Below the pieces are notes generated by a model. It ran no database searches and was not told the DNA's origin. It saw nothing but the letters and a program-made list of their open reading frames with translations. 14,041 nt of DNA from Actinomycetota bacterium (GTDB taxonomy: Bacteria > Actinomycetota > Acidimicrobiia > Acidimicrobiales > Microtrichaceae). This document shows positions 1 through 7,690 of the stretch, piece by piece. The position numbers and the translations under genes are program-made. The DNA lies in the NCBI GenBank assembly GCA_018268735.1, contig JAFDWA010000019.1:1-14041 (forward strand), written 5' to 3'. Position 1 is the first letter of the stretch. Every line of letters starts with the position of its first letter.

Positions 1-687
1 CGCATCACCGATCCCGAGCTCCGGCGCCAGGTCGCAGGCTTCATCGGCCAGGAGGCGATCCACGGTCGCGAGCACCGCGTGTTCAACCGTCGCATGGCGG
101 AGCTCGGCTATCCGACCAGGGAAGGCGAGTGGATCACCCGCAAGGCGCTCGAGCTGCGGACCAAGGTGGCGCCTGCCAGCGCCAACCTCGCAGCGACCGC
201 TGCACTCGAGCACTTCACGGCGACCATGGCGGAGGTGCTGCTCACCTCCGAGGACGCCCGCGACCGCTTCGGCGATGCCGCCGTGCGCCACCTGTTCCTC
301 TGGCACGCGCTCGAGGAGTCGGAGCACAAGGCGGTCGCCTTCGACGTCTACAAGGCGATCGACGGATCGGAACGACTCCGGGTGTGGACGATGGTGGCGC
401 TGCGCTACGGGTTCGTCGCCGGCACGGCGTTGTCGATCGCGCTCGCCTTGGCCCGTGATCCCGGTGCCTACGAGAAGGGGCGACTCCGGAGGAGCTGGCG
501 CCGCTTCAGGCACAGCCCGCTCGTCAGCCGTGCCGTGTGGAACCGCTTGAAGGACTACGACCGGCCCGACTTCCACCCCGACGACCACGACACGACGGCG
601 CTCGTGGCCGAGTGGCGCGAGCGCCTCTTCGGCGAGGACGGCGAGCTCAACGACCTGCTCGTCCGCCGCTCCGCCGAGCGGGCCTGA
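1..687 (+). CDS. PF10118-type metal-dependent hydrolase, 5' end missing
   Basis: The reading frame is open from base 1 to a TGA at 685-687 and gives 228 residues, so the N-terminus lies outside the window. The visible part carries acidic/histidine helices typical of the PF10118 'predicted metal-dependent hydrolase' family: FIGQEAIHGREH near the start, ALEHFTATMAE in the middle, then EESEHKAVAFDVY. These E and H residues are the likely metal ligands of a ferritin-like helical bundle. The reaction has not been established for this family as far as I know. A GTG at 79 could be mistaken for the start, but the conserved QEAIHGREH segment lies upstream of it, so it is internal. The next gene begins 25 bases downstream on the same strand. 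PF10118 genes are often found beside flavin monooxygenases and SDRs in actinobacteria, which fits a shared oxidative catabolic or lipid-modifying role. The family call is fairly sure, the function is not. Confidence 0.8.
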   Translation, partial: RITDPELRRQVAGFIGQEAIHGREHRVFNRRMAELGYPTREGEWITRKALELRTKVAPASANLAATAALEHFTATMAEVLLTSEDARDRFGDAAVRHLFLWHALEESEHKAVAFDVYKAIDGSERLRVWTMVALRYGFVAGTALSIALALARDPGAYEKGRLRRSWRRFRHSPLVSRAVWNRLKDYDRPDFHPDDHDTTALVAEWRERLFGEDGELNDLLVRRSAERA

Positions 688-712
688 GCGATCTGCGGAA
701 GGATTCCCGTCG

Positions 713-2245
713 ATGAGCCCCACCGATCACGAAACCTCCACCCGGGCCGTCGCCGGTCCCGACGCCCACGAGCACTTCGACGTGCTGATCGTCGGCGCCG
801 GACTCTCGGGCATCGGCGCCGCCCACCACGTGCAGACGCGCTGCCCGTGGGCGACCTACGCGATCTTCGAGGCCCGCGACACGATCGGCGGGACCTGGGA
901 CCTGTTCCGCTATCCGGGCATCCGCTCCGATTCGGACATGTTCACGTTCAGCTACTCGTTCCGTCCCTGGCAGGGGAAGAAGTCGATCGGTGACGGCCAC
1001 ACCATCCTGCAGTACCTGAAGGACACCGCCGCGGACGACGGCAGCGACGCCCACATCCGCTACCACCACCGGATCACCCGGGTCGAGTGGTCGAGCGAGG
1101 ACGCCCGCTGGACGGTGACGGCCGATCGCAGCGACACCGGCGAGGTCGTCGTGGTGACCTGCTCGTTCCTGTTCTCCTGCACCGGCTACTACCGCTACGA
1201 CCGTGGCTACGTGCCGGACTTCGAGGGGATGGACGACTTCGCCGGACAGATCGTGCACCCGCAGTTCTGGCCGGAGGACCTCGACGTGTCAGGCAAGCGG
1301 GTGGTCGTGATCGGCAGCGGCGCGACGGCGATCACCCTCGTCCCGAGCCTCGCTGCCACGGCCGGCCACGTGACGATGCTGCAGCGGTCCCCGACCTACG
1401 TCGTGTCGCTGCCGAACCGGAACCCGATCGCCGACCTGCTCCGCACGGTGCTGCCCCCGCAGGTGTCCGGACCGATCCTCCGCTGGGGGCTCGCGCTCGG
1501 CACGATGGCCACCTACCAGCTGTCGCGACGTCGACCGGGCATCGTCAAGTCCTTCCTGCGACGTCGCCTCGAGCGCCAGCTCCCGCCGGGCTTCGACATC
1601 GACACGCACTTCACGCCCCGCTACGAGCCGTGGGACCAGCGGCTCTGCGTGGTGTCCAACGGCGACATGTTCAAGCGGATCAGCGACGGCAGCGCGTCGG
1701 TGGTCACCGATCTGATCGAACGCTTCACACCCACCGGCATCCGCTTGGCGTCGGGCGACGACCTGGCGGCCGATGTGATCGTGCCGGCCACGGGGCTCGA
1801 CCTGCTGTTCATGGGCGGCATGGACGTCCTCGTCGACGGCGACAAGGTCGATCCCTCGGACCGCCTGGCCTACAAGGGCATGATGCTCGAGGGAGTGCCC
1901 AACATGGCGCTCGCGGTGGGCTACACCAACGCATCCTGGACGCTGCGCTCAGACCTCATCAGCGACTACGTGTGCCGCCTGCTCAACCACATGCGCCACA
2001 ACGGACTCCGCCAGTGCACGCCGACGCCGTCGGACGGCCAGACCGAGCGGGTGCCCCTCCTCGGACTGACGTCGGGCTACGTCACCCGCTCCCAGGACCG
2101 GTTCCCGAAGCAGGGCAGCCGCAACCCGTGGCTCGTGACGCAGAGCTACCTCCACGACCACCGGCTGATGAAGCGCAGCGACGTCGTCGATCCGGAGATG
2201 GTGTTCACCAACCCGCGTCGCACACCGACCCAGGTGGTGGCCTGA
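713..2245 (+). CDS. EthA/MymA-like FAD-dependent Baeyer-Villiger monooxygenase
   Basis: This 510-residue flavoprotein probably uses NADPH and O2 to oxidise a ketone or a sulfur-containing substrate in the cytoplasm. An N-terminal FAD Rossmann motif GAGLSG is at residues 28-33, followed by GGTWDLFRYPGIRSDSDM at 59-76. The Baeyer-Villiger fingerprint FxGxxxHxxxWP is present as FAGQIVHPQFWP (176-187). A second nucleotide-binding motif, GSGATA (201-206), is for NADPH. The similarity to Mycobacterium tuberculosis EthA, as I remember its sequence, extends to the C-terminus (KGMMLEGVPNM, GYTNASWTL, PKQGSRNPW), and the length is close (EthA about 490 residues). The ATG at 713 is preceded by GGAAGGA at 697-703, a good ribosome binding site. 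The first 20 residues are an extra polar leader. The SDR gene follows after one base. MymA, a cell-envelope lipid enzyme of the same family, sits beside an SDR in mycobacteria, so the substrate may be lipid-like. Subfamily and substrate are inference. Confidence 0.93.
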   Translation: MSPTDHETSTRAVAGPDAHEHFDVLIVGAGLSGIGAAHHVQTRCPWATYAIFEARDTIGGTWDLFRYPGIRSDSDMFTFSYSFRPWQGKKSIGDGHTILQYLKDTAADDGSDAHIRYHHRITRVEWSSEDARWTVTADRSDTGEVVVVTCSFLFSCTGYYRYDRGYVPDFEGMDDFAGQIVHPQFWPEDLDVSGKRVVVIGSGATAITLVPSLAATAGHVTMLQRSPTYVVSLPNRNPIADLLRTVLPPQVSGPILRWGLALGTMATYQLSRRRPGIVKSFLRRRLERQLPPGFDIDTHFTPRYEPWDQRLCVVSNGDMFKRISDGSASVVTDLIERFTPTGIRLASGDDLAADVIVPATGLDLLFMGGMDVLVDGDKVDPSDRLAYKGMMLEGVPNMALAVGYTNASWTLRSDLISDYVCRLLNHMRHNGLRQCTPTPSDGQTERVPLLGLTSGYVTRSQDRFPKQGSRNPWLVTQSYLHDHRLMKRSDVVDPEMVFTNPRRTPTQVVA

Positions 2246-2246
2246 C

Positions 2247-3083
2247 ATGCACGAGCTGAGGAACCGGGTCGCCGCCGTCACCGGAGCAGGCTCCGGCATC
2301 GGTCGGGCCCTCGCGGTGCAGCTCGCCCGAAGGGGTGTGCACCTCGCGCTCGCTGACGTCGACGTGGAGGGACTCGAGGAGACCGTCGCTGCGTGCGAGG
2401 GCGAGTCGGTCAAGATCACGACCCGGCGGGTCGACGTCGCCGACCGCGACGCGATCTACGCCTGGGCGGACACCGTGGTGGACGAGCACGGGTTGGTGAA
2501 CCTCCTGTTCAACAACGCGGGCGTCGCGTTGGTGGCAGACGTCCGGACCATGTCCGACGAGGACCTCGAGTGGCTCGTGGACATCAACCTGTGGGGTGTC
2601 GTCCACGGCTGCCGTGCCTTCCTGCCGCACCTCGAGGCCTCCGGCGAGGGCCACATCGTCAACCTGTCGAGCGTGTTCGGTCTCGTCAGCATCCCGTCGC
2701 AGTCCGCCTACAACCTCTCGAAGTTCGGTGTGCGCGGGTTCTCCGACGCGCTGCGCATGGAGCTCGAGATCGATCGCAGTTGCGTGTCGGTCACCACGGT
2801 GCACCCCGGGGGAGTGAAGACCAACATCGCCCGCCGGGCCAGGACCGATCCCGCGACAGCGACACCGACCCGGCCCGGTCAGGACCTCGGCGACGCGTTC
2901 GACCTCATCGCACGGACCGACGCGCACGCTGCGGCTGAGCAGATCATCGCGGCCGTGGAGCGGAACCGTCGACGGGCGCTGATCGGCTTCGACGCGAAGG
3001 TGATCGACTTCGTGTCGCGGCTCCCTGCGGGCTTGTACCAGCGCGTGCTCATCCACGGCAGCCGACTCGCCGCGCGGCGATGA
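2247..3083 (+). CDS. short-chain dehydrogenase/reductase (classical SDR)
   Basis: The 278-residue product is a classical SDR that should interconvert an alcohol and a ketone with NAD(P)(H). The cofactor motif TGAGSGIG is at residues 12-19, NNAG at 89-92, the catalytic-tetrad Asn in DINLWG near 114, the Ser in LSS (141-142), and YxxxK as Y155/K159. HPGGVKT (186-192) is the usual loop after the active site. An acidic residue (Asp37 in LADVDV) at the end of beta-strand 2 suggests a preference for NAD(H), though this is only indicative. The C-terminal 40 residues are basic and may extend the substrate pocket, as in SadH-like mycobacterial SDRs. The ATG follows the monooxygenase TGA after a single base, so translation of the two is almost certainly coupled. 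The pairing suggests the dehydrogenase makes the ketone that the Baeyer-Villiger enzyme oxidises, or acts on its product. Confidence 0.93.
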   Translation: MHELRNRVAAVTGAGSGIGRALAVQLARRGVHLALADVDVEGLEETVAACEGESVKITTRRVDVADRDAIYAWADTVVDEHGLVNLLFNNAGVALVADVRTMSDEDLEWLVDINLWGVVHGCRAFLPHLEASGEGHIVNLSSVFGLVSIPSQSAYNLSKFGVRGFSDALRMELEIDRSCVSVTTVHPGGVKTNIARRARTDPATATPTRPGQDLGDAFDLIARTDAHAAAEQIIAAVERNRRRALIGFDAKVIDFVSRLPAGLYQRVLIHGSRLAARR

Positions 3084-3134
3084 GGACCCCGAACCACCTC
3101 GACGTGGCCCGACGTCTCGAACGATGGAGCAGGT

Positions 3135-4595
3135 GTGCGAGGCTCTGAGGCTGTGGAGCCGAACTTCAGGGGACCGTTCTCCGACGGTCCGCCCGCGGCC
3201 GCGCTGGAGGTCGACGCACCGCCGCTCGAGGTGTTCCACCTCGTGGACATCTGGCGCTCGGTCGTCGCAGTCGTGGTGCTGTCGTGGTCGGTGCTCGCAG
3301 CCCTCGCCGGACGGGTGCTGCGTCGTCGTCGCACGACGGTGATCCAGACCGCGTGCGACGGACTGGTGGACGGCTTCATCCACCTCGGTCCCACCTTCGT
3401 CAAGGGAGGACAGATCATCGCCAGCTCGGGCGGCATGTTCCCCGCGGTCCTCGCCGACGCGGCGCGTCGCTGCCTCGACGAGGTGCCGCCGTTCCCGGTC
3501 GAGCTCGTGCGCGAGACCATCGCTGCGGACCTGGGAGCGCCGGTCGAGGTGATCTTCGCCTCCTTCGACGACGAGCCGCTGTCCGCTGCCTCGATCGGTC
3601 AGGTCCACGGCTGCACGCTGCGGGACGGTCGCACAGCCGTCGTCAAGGTGCAGCGGCCCGACATCCGCGACCAGATGGCGACCGACCTCCGCAACATGTA
3701 CCGGATCGCGGCGTTGATCGAGTGGTCGCCGTGGGGCCGCACCTCGGGTGCACGGGGCATCATCCGGGACCTCCACGCCGTGACGTTCCGCGAGCTCAAC
3801 CCGGCGCTCGAAGCGCACCAGCAGGCGGTGTTCCGCGAGAACATCGGTGCCTTCGGCGACAACACCCGCATCACCGCCCCCGAGGTGTACTGGGACCACT
3901 GCGGACCGCGCACGATCTGCATGGAGCGCGTCAGCGGCATCCCGATGGACCACTTCGACGAGCTCGTGGCCAGGGGCTTCGACGGCCAGTCGGTCCTGCG
4001 TCGCGGAGCGAAGGTCTGGGCAGAGGCGGCGATGGTGCACGGGCCCTTCCACGGCGACATGCACGCCGGCAACATCTGGGTGCTCGACGACGGCCGCGGG
4101 TGCTACCTGGACTTCGGGATCATGGGCGAGCTGTCCCCCGAGTGGCGATCGGTGCTGAAGGACCTCTTCTACACGTGTGCGTTCGACCTGGACTTCTCCC
4201 GCGTCGCCCGCGCCTACCGCGCCGTCGGGGCGATCCCCGCCGACATGGGCACCGACGAGGAGCTCGGAGCATTCCTCAACATGGTGCTCGGCCCCATGCT
4301 CAACGACGGGTTCGGCAGCATCGACGTCGCTGCGCTGGTGGCCCAGTCGCTCGAGATGCTCAAGACCTACCAGGCGTCGGTCCCACAGGAGCTGGCGCTC
4401 ATCGCGAAGCAGCTCCTGTACATCGACCGCTTCACGAAGTTCCTCGCACCCGACTACTCGATCACGACCGATCCGTACATCGTGCAGAACATCTTCCCGG
4501 TCGAGGCGAAGTCCAAGGCGGCCGAGCTCGGCATGGTGCTCGACGACACCGACCCCGCGTTCGCGGTTGTGGTGGGCGACGCTGCGAACGGGTAG
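3135..4595 (+). CDS. ABC1/UbiB-family atypical protein-kinase-like protein
   Basis: The 486-residue product has the hallmarks of the ABC1/UbiB/ADCK family, atypical kinases linked to quinone or lipid metabolism. The KxGQ motif is at 90-93 (FVKGGQ), the alanine-rich loop at 150-158 (SAASIGQVH), the nucleotide-binding lysine in VVKVQRP (K171), the catalytic loop HGDMHAGN at 306-313 and the metal-binding DFG at 326-328. Where relatives have an E-x-D motif this protein reads ELN (220-222). A hydrophobic stretch at about 42-59 may anchor it in the membrane from the N-terminal side, and no C-terminal membrane segment is seen. The chosen start is the GTG at 3135, with GGAG at 3126-3129 five bases upstream. 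A second GTG at 3153 is possible but is poorly spaced from any purine-rich site. The gene lies 51 bases after the SDR and abuts the redoxin-fold gene. Its substrate cannot be read from the sequence. Confidence 0.9.
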   Translation: MRGSEAVEPNFRGPFSDGPPAAALEVDAPPLEVFHLVDIWRSVVAVVVLSWSVLAALAGRVLRRRRTTVIQTACDGLVDGFIHLGPTFVKGGQIIASSGGMFPAVLADAARRCLDEVPPFPVELVRETIAADLGAPVEVIFASFDDEPLSAASIGQVHGCTLRDGRTAVVKVQRPDIRDQMATDLRNMYRIAALIEWSPWGRTSGARGIIRDLHAVTFRELNPALEAHQQAVFRENIGAFGDNTRITAPEVYWDHCGPRTICMERVSGIPMDHFDELVARGFDGQSVLRRGAKVWAEAAMVHGPFHGDMHAGNIWVLDDGRGCYLDFGIMGELSPEWRSVLKDLFYTCAFDLDFSRVARAYRAVGAIPADMGTDEELGAFLNMVLGPMLNDGFGSIDVAALVAQSLEMLKTYQASVPQELALIAKQLLYIDRFTKFLAPDYSITTDPYIVQNIFPVEAKSKAAELGMVLDDTDPAFAVVVGDAANG

Positions 4596-4604
4596 GTGTC
4601 TGCC

Positions 4605-5069
4605 ATGACAACTGAACCTGGAAGCGCTGGGACGTCGGCTGGGCGTCCTGTCATCGGGGAGGTGCCGTCCAGCACGGGTGGCCCCGTCGACCTCGACCGG
4701 ATCCTCGGACGCATCCCCGTCGTCCTCGTCTTCCTCGAGCCACCCGACGACGCGGCGGCGCGCCAGGCGCTCGGGGGGATGGGGGCGCACCTCGTCGACT
4801 TCGGTCGCGACCGCGTGCAGCTGCTCGCCGTCGCGAACCGACCCGTCGAGGAGGTCGAGGCCCTCGACGACCTCGTCGAGGGCAACGTCCGGATCCTCGC
4901 TGATCCGGACGGGACGCTCGCGTCGCGCTTCGGGGGCGCGTACCTCAGGGACCGACCGACGACGGTGCTCGTGGACGTTCGCGGGCGTGTCAGCGAGACG
5001 TGGACCGACGCGCCGAGCCCGGAGCTCGCCGTCGAGCTGCTGCGACGGGTCGAGGCCTACGAGGAGTGA
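4605..5069 (+). CDS. thioredoxin-fold (AhpC/TSA-like) protein with no cysteine
   Basis: The ATG at 4605 gives 154 residues. AGGTG at 4594-4598 lies six bases upstream, and that site includes the TAG stop of the kinase gene. A GTG at 4596, right after that stop, would add three residues and is less well placed. The pattern is that of a peroxiredoxin/redoxin fold: strand VVLVFLEPP, then helix DDAAARQALGGMGAHL, strand VQLLAVANRP, LADPDGTLASRFGG, and strand TTVLVDVRGRVSETWTD with a final helix. This matches AhpC/TSA-type proteins in order and spacing, but the protein contains no cysteine. The place of the peroxidatic Cys after the first strand reads EPPDD. It therefore cannot be a thiol peroxidase and may be a binding or regulatory relative. 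It is the last gene of the plus-strand unit and its 3' end overlaps oxyR by 13 bp. The fold call is by pattern only. Confidence 0.72.
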   Translation: MTTEPGSAGTSAGRPVIGEVPSSTGGPVDLDRILGRIPVVLVFLEPPDDAAARQALGGMGAHLVDFGRDRVQLLAVANRPVEEVEALDDLVEGNVRILADPDGTLASRFGGAYLRDRPTTVLVDVRGRVSETWTDAPSPELAVELLRRVEAYEE

Positions 5070-5998
5070 GGAAGCGGGTGCTGCGGCGCAGCGTCGACCC
5101 GCACGTAGCCGTTCGGGAGGTCCCGGAACACCGAGGCGAGGCCCGACACCAGCTCGCCGTGCACGCTGCTCGATCGACGGACCATCGCGATGTGCCGGCT
5201 CGGCACCGGTTCGCGGAAGCGCAGCAGGTGGATCCCGGGTGAACGGGCCACGGGCGGACGGACCGACAGCTCCGGGAGCAGGGTGATGCCGACGCCCGCT
5301 GCCACCATCTGACGCAACGTCTCCAGGCTCGTCGCCCGGAAGCCGCGGCGCTCCGACGCACCGTTGATCTGACAGACGCTGAGCGCCTGGTCGCGCAGGC
5401 AGTGGCCCTCTTCGAGCAGGAGCAGCTGCTCACCCGCCAGCGCAGCGATGTCCACGGGTCCGTCGTGGTTCGCCAGCGGATGCGCGGCGGGCACGGCGAG
5501 CAGGAAGTCCTCGGTGAACAGCGGCTCCACGAGAAGCCCGTCGTCGTGGACGGGCAGCGCCAGCACCCCCACGTCGAGCGACCCGTCGACGAGGTGGGCC
5601 AGCACGTGCTCGGTCTTCTCCTCGACCAGGAGCATCTCGAGTCGTGGGTAGCGCTCACGCACCTTCGGGACCACGTGGGGGAGCAGGTACGGCCCGAGCG
5701 TCGGGAACAACCCGATGCGCAGCGACGCTGCGAGGGGATCGCTGGCGTGGCGCGCGATCCTGCGGATGTCGGCTGTCTCGCGCAGCACGATGCGTGCGTG
5801 CTCGACGACGGCTGCACCGGCCGGTGTGAGGATCGCTCCGCTCCTGCTGCGCTCGACGAGCGTGACGCCGAGCTCGCGCTCCAGCTTCTTCAGCTGGGTC
5901 GACAGCGTGGGCTGGCTGACGAAGGAGGCTTCGGCCGCACGACCGAAGTGCCGGTGGTCGGCGATCGCCACGAGGTACTCGAGGTCCCGGAGGTTCAC
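5057..5998 (-). CDS. oxyR: OxyR, LysR-type peroxide sensor and regulator
   Basis: The 313-residue product is a LysR-type regulator with an N-terminal winged helix-turn-helix (residues 1-60: [36 protein letters not shown]) and a two-lobed sensor domain. It carries the OxyR signature [12 protein letters not shown] with Cys200 and Cys209, matching the redox pair Cys199/Cys208 of E. coli OxyR, which forms a disulfide with peroxide and switches the DNA contacts. The length also fits (E. coli 305). The GTG start at 5996-5998 overlaps the ahpF TGA as GTGA, so oxyR is translationally coupled to ahpF. An open frame runs further upstream, but it lies inside ahpF and has no LysR-like sequence. In mycobacteria and Streptomyces oxyR is typically divergent from ahpC, whereas here it is the third gene of the ahpC-ahpF unit. 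It probably activates that unit from the ahpC promoter. Confidence 0.95.
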   Translation of the reverse strand: MNLRDLEYLVAIADHRHFGRAAEASFVSQPTLSTQLKKLERELGVTLVERSRSGAILTPAGAAVVEHARIVLRETADIRRIARHASDPLAASLRIGLFPTLGPYLLPHVVPKVRERYPRLEMLLVEEKTEHVLAHLVDGSLDVGVLALPVHDDGLLVEPLFTEDFLLAVPAAHPLANHDGPVDIAALAGEQLLLLEEGHCLRDQALSVCQINGASERRGFRATSLETLRQMVAAGVGITLLPELSVRPPVARSPGIHLLRFREPVPSRHIAMVRRSSSVHGELVSGLASVFRDLPNGYVRVDAAPQHPLPHSS

Positions 5999-7584
5999 AC
6001 CGCCACGACCTCGACGGGCGGCTCGGCTGCTTCGGTGCGGATCATGTGGTCGAAGGCGCTGAGCGCCGCGGTCGCCCCGGCGCCCATGGCGATGACGATC
6101 TGCTTGAACGGGACCGTCGTGCAGTCGCCGGCGGCGAACACGCCCGGCAGCGAGGTTCGGCCGTGGTCGTCGATCACGACCTCTCTGCCTGCGGACAGCT
6201 CGAGCGTCCCGTCGAGCCACTCCGTGTTCGGAAGCAGGCCGATCTGCACGAACACCCCGTCGAGCTCCACGCTGCGAGCCGTCTCCGTCGTTCGGTCCTC
6301 GACGGTGAGGCCGGTGACCTTGTCGCCGTCGCCGAGGACCTCGGTCGTGAGGGAGCTGAGCAGGACGTCCACGTTGGGGAGGCTGCGCAGCTTGCGCTGC
6401 AGCACGTCGTCCGCCCGGAGCCGGTCGTCGAACTCGATGAGCGTCACGTGCGCGACGACGCCGGCGAGGTCGATCGCGGCTTCGACGCCGGAGTTGCCGC
6501 CGCCGATCACGGCAACACGCTTGTTGCGGAAGAGCGGGCCGTCGCAGTGCGGGCAGTATGTGACGCCCTTGTTGCGGTACTCCTGCTCTCCGGGCACGCC
6601 CATGCTGCGCCACCGCGCCCCGGTCGACAGCACGACGGTGCGGGATCGCAGCACGGCGCCGTTCTCGAGCTCGACGCCCACCGGCTCGCCGGCGGAGGCA
6701 GCCGGGTGGAGGCGCACGGCACGCTGGAGGTCCATCACGTCGACGTCGTAGTCGTGCACGTGCTGCTCGAGCGCGCCGGCCAGCTTGGGTCCCTCGGTGT
6801 AGCTGACCGAGACGAAGTTCTCGATCGCCATCGTGTCGAGCACCTGGCCACCGAAGCGCTCGGCGACGACACCGGTCGAGATGCCCTTGCGGGCGGCATA
6901 GATCGCTGCTGCGGCGCCTGCCGGTCCGCCGCCGACGACGAGCACGTCGAAGACCTCCTTGGCGGCGAGCTCAGCGGCCCTGCGCTCGCCGGCGCCGGAG
7001 TCGAGCTTCGCGACGATCTCCTCGAGGGTCATGCGTCCCTGTCCCCATGGCTCGCCGTTCAGGAACACCGACGGCACCGCCATGACCTGGCGCGCCTCGA
7101 CCTCCTCGGGGAAGAGCGCGCCGTCGATGGCGGTGTGGTGGATGTCGGCGTTGAGGACGCTCATGAGGTTGAGGGCCTGGACGACATCGGGGCAGTTCTG
7201 GCACGACAGCGAGAAGTAGGTCTCGAAGTGGAGCTCGCCGGGCAGGTCCTCGATCTGGCGGATGGTCTCGGCCGACGCCGTCGACGGGTGGCCGCCCACC
7301 TGCAGCAGCGCGAGCACGAGGGAGGTGAACTCGTGACCCATCGGGATGCCGGCGAAGCGGACCGCCACGTCGGTGCCGGCCCGCGTGATCGCGAAGCTGG
7401 GTCGGCGGCGGTCGTCGTCGGTGCGCTCGACGGTGATCTTCGGCGACATCGCGGCGATCTCGTCGAGCAGCTCGGCGAGCTCGGCGGACTTGGGTGAGTC
7501 GTCGAGGGAGGACTGCAGGACGACCGGTCGGGTCACCTTGGTGAGGTGGGACCTCAGCTGGTCGGCGATCGCTGCGTCGAGCAT
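5995..7584 (-). CDS. ahpF: AhpF, alkyl hydroperoxide reductase flavoprotein subunit
   Basis: The 529-residue product is the FAD- and NAD(P)H-dependent disulfide reductase that recycles AhpC. Its length and layout match E. coli AhpF (521 residues). An N-terminal double thioredoxin-fold domain (1-200) has the redox centre CQNC at 128-131. It is followed by a thioredoxin-reductase-like body with the FAD motif [10 protein letters not shown] (218-227), the CPHC centre at 344-347, the NAD(P)H motif GGGNSG (361-366) and a C-terminal FAD motif [13 protein letters not shown]. All four redox cysteines are present. The ATG at 7582-7584 has AGGAGG at 7591-7596 with six bases of spacing. The open frame continues 30 codons upstream, but that part runs through the hairpin region and looks non-coding. 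The gene lies 106 bases after ahpC and overlaps oxyR by 4 nt. AhpF is absent from mycobacteria and Streptomyces, which reduce AhpC by other routes, so this pairing is notable for an actinobacterium. Confidence 0.96.
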   Translation of the reverse strand: MLDAAIADQLRSHLTKVTRPVVLQSSLDDSPKSAELAELLDEIAAMSPKITVERTDDDRRRPSFAITRAGTDVAVRFAGIPMGHEFTSLVLALLQVGGHPSTASAETIRQIEDLPGELHFETYFSLSCQNCPDVVQALNLMSVLNADIHHTAIDGALFPEEVEARQVMAVPSVFLNGEPWGQGRMTLEEIVAKLDSGAGERRAAELAAKEVFDVLVVGGGPAGAAAAIYAARKGISTGVVAERFGGQVLDTMAIENFVSVSYTEGPKLAGALEQHVHDYDVDVMDLQRAVRLHPAASAGEPVGVELENGAVLRSRTVVLSTGARWRSMGVPGEQEYRNKGVTYCPHCDGPLFRNKRVAVIGGGNSGVEAAIDLAGVVAHVTLIEFDDRLRADDVLQRKLRSLPNVDVLLSSLTTEVLGDGDKVTGLTVEDRTTETARSVELDGVFVQIGLLPNTEWLDGTLELSAGREVVIDDHGRTSLPGVFAAGDCTTVPFKQIVIAMGAGATAALSAFDHMIRTEAAEPPVEVVAV

Positions 7585-7640
7585 GGTCGTCCTCCTGGGC
7601 TGCAAGACGGTGGGGGGATGGGAGCGGAGCGGGAGACTGG

Positions 7641-7672
7641 GTCGGGCCGGGGGCGTGCACCCCCGGCCCGAC
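7641..7672 (-). terminator. strong hairpin between ahpC and ahpF (partial terminator or mRNA-stabilising stem)
   Basis: GTCGGGCCGGGGG (7641-7653) and CCCCCGGCCCGAC (7660-7672) form a perfect 13-bp GC-rich stem with a 6-base loop. It begins 18 bases after the ahpC stop on the minus strand. No T-tract follows. It may attenuate read-through or protect the 3' end of ahpC mRNA, giving more AhpC than AhpF. The structure is plain in the sequence, the role is inferred. Confidence 0.75.
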
Positions 7673-7690
7673 ACCCCTGGGGGAGAGGAA

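Noticed and set aside
3084..3134. Possible promoter or terminator in the 51-base gap between the SDR and kinase genes
   Set aside because: Only a 4-bp CCAC/GTGG pairing is seen and no -10/-35 pair; read-through from the SDR is the simpler view.
2205..4790. 861-codon open frame on the minus strand, opposite the SDR and kinase genes
   Set aside because: It lies antisense to genes with clear family motifs, is rich in R, D, E, H and V without any recognisable domain, and arises from the skewed codon use of GC-rich genes.
5999..6613. N-terminal extension of oxyR into ahpF
   Set aside because: The frame is open, but the added residues are R/A/G-rich and not LysR-like. The helix-turn-helix begins right after the GTG at 5996-5998.
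5402..6751. 449-codon open frame on the plus strand across oxyR and ahpF
   Set aside because: It spans two well-identified minus-strand genes and resembles no protein family.
6046..7497. 483-codon open frame on the plus strand, opposite ahpF
   Set aside because: AhpF is unmistakable on the minus strand with both CxxC centres; the opposite frame is a compositional shadow.
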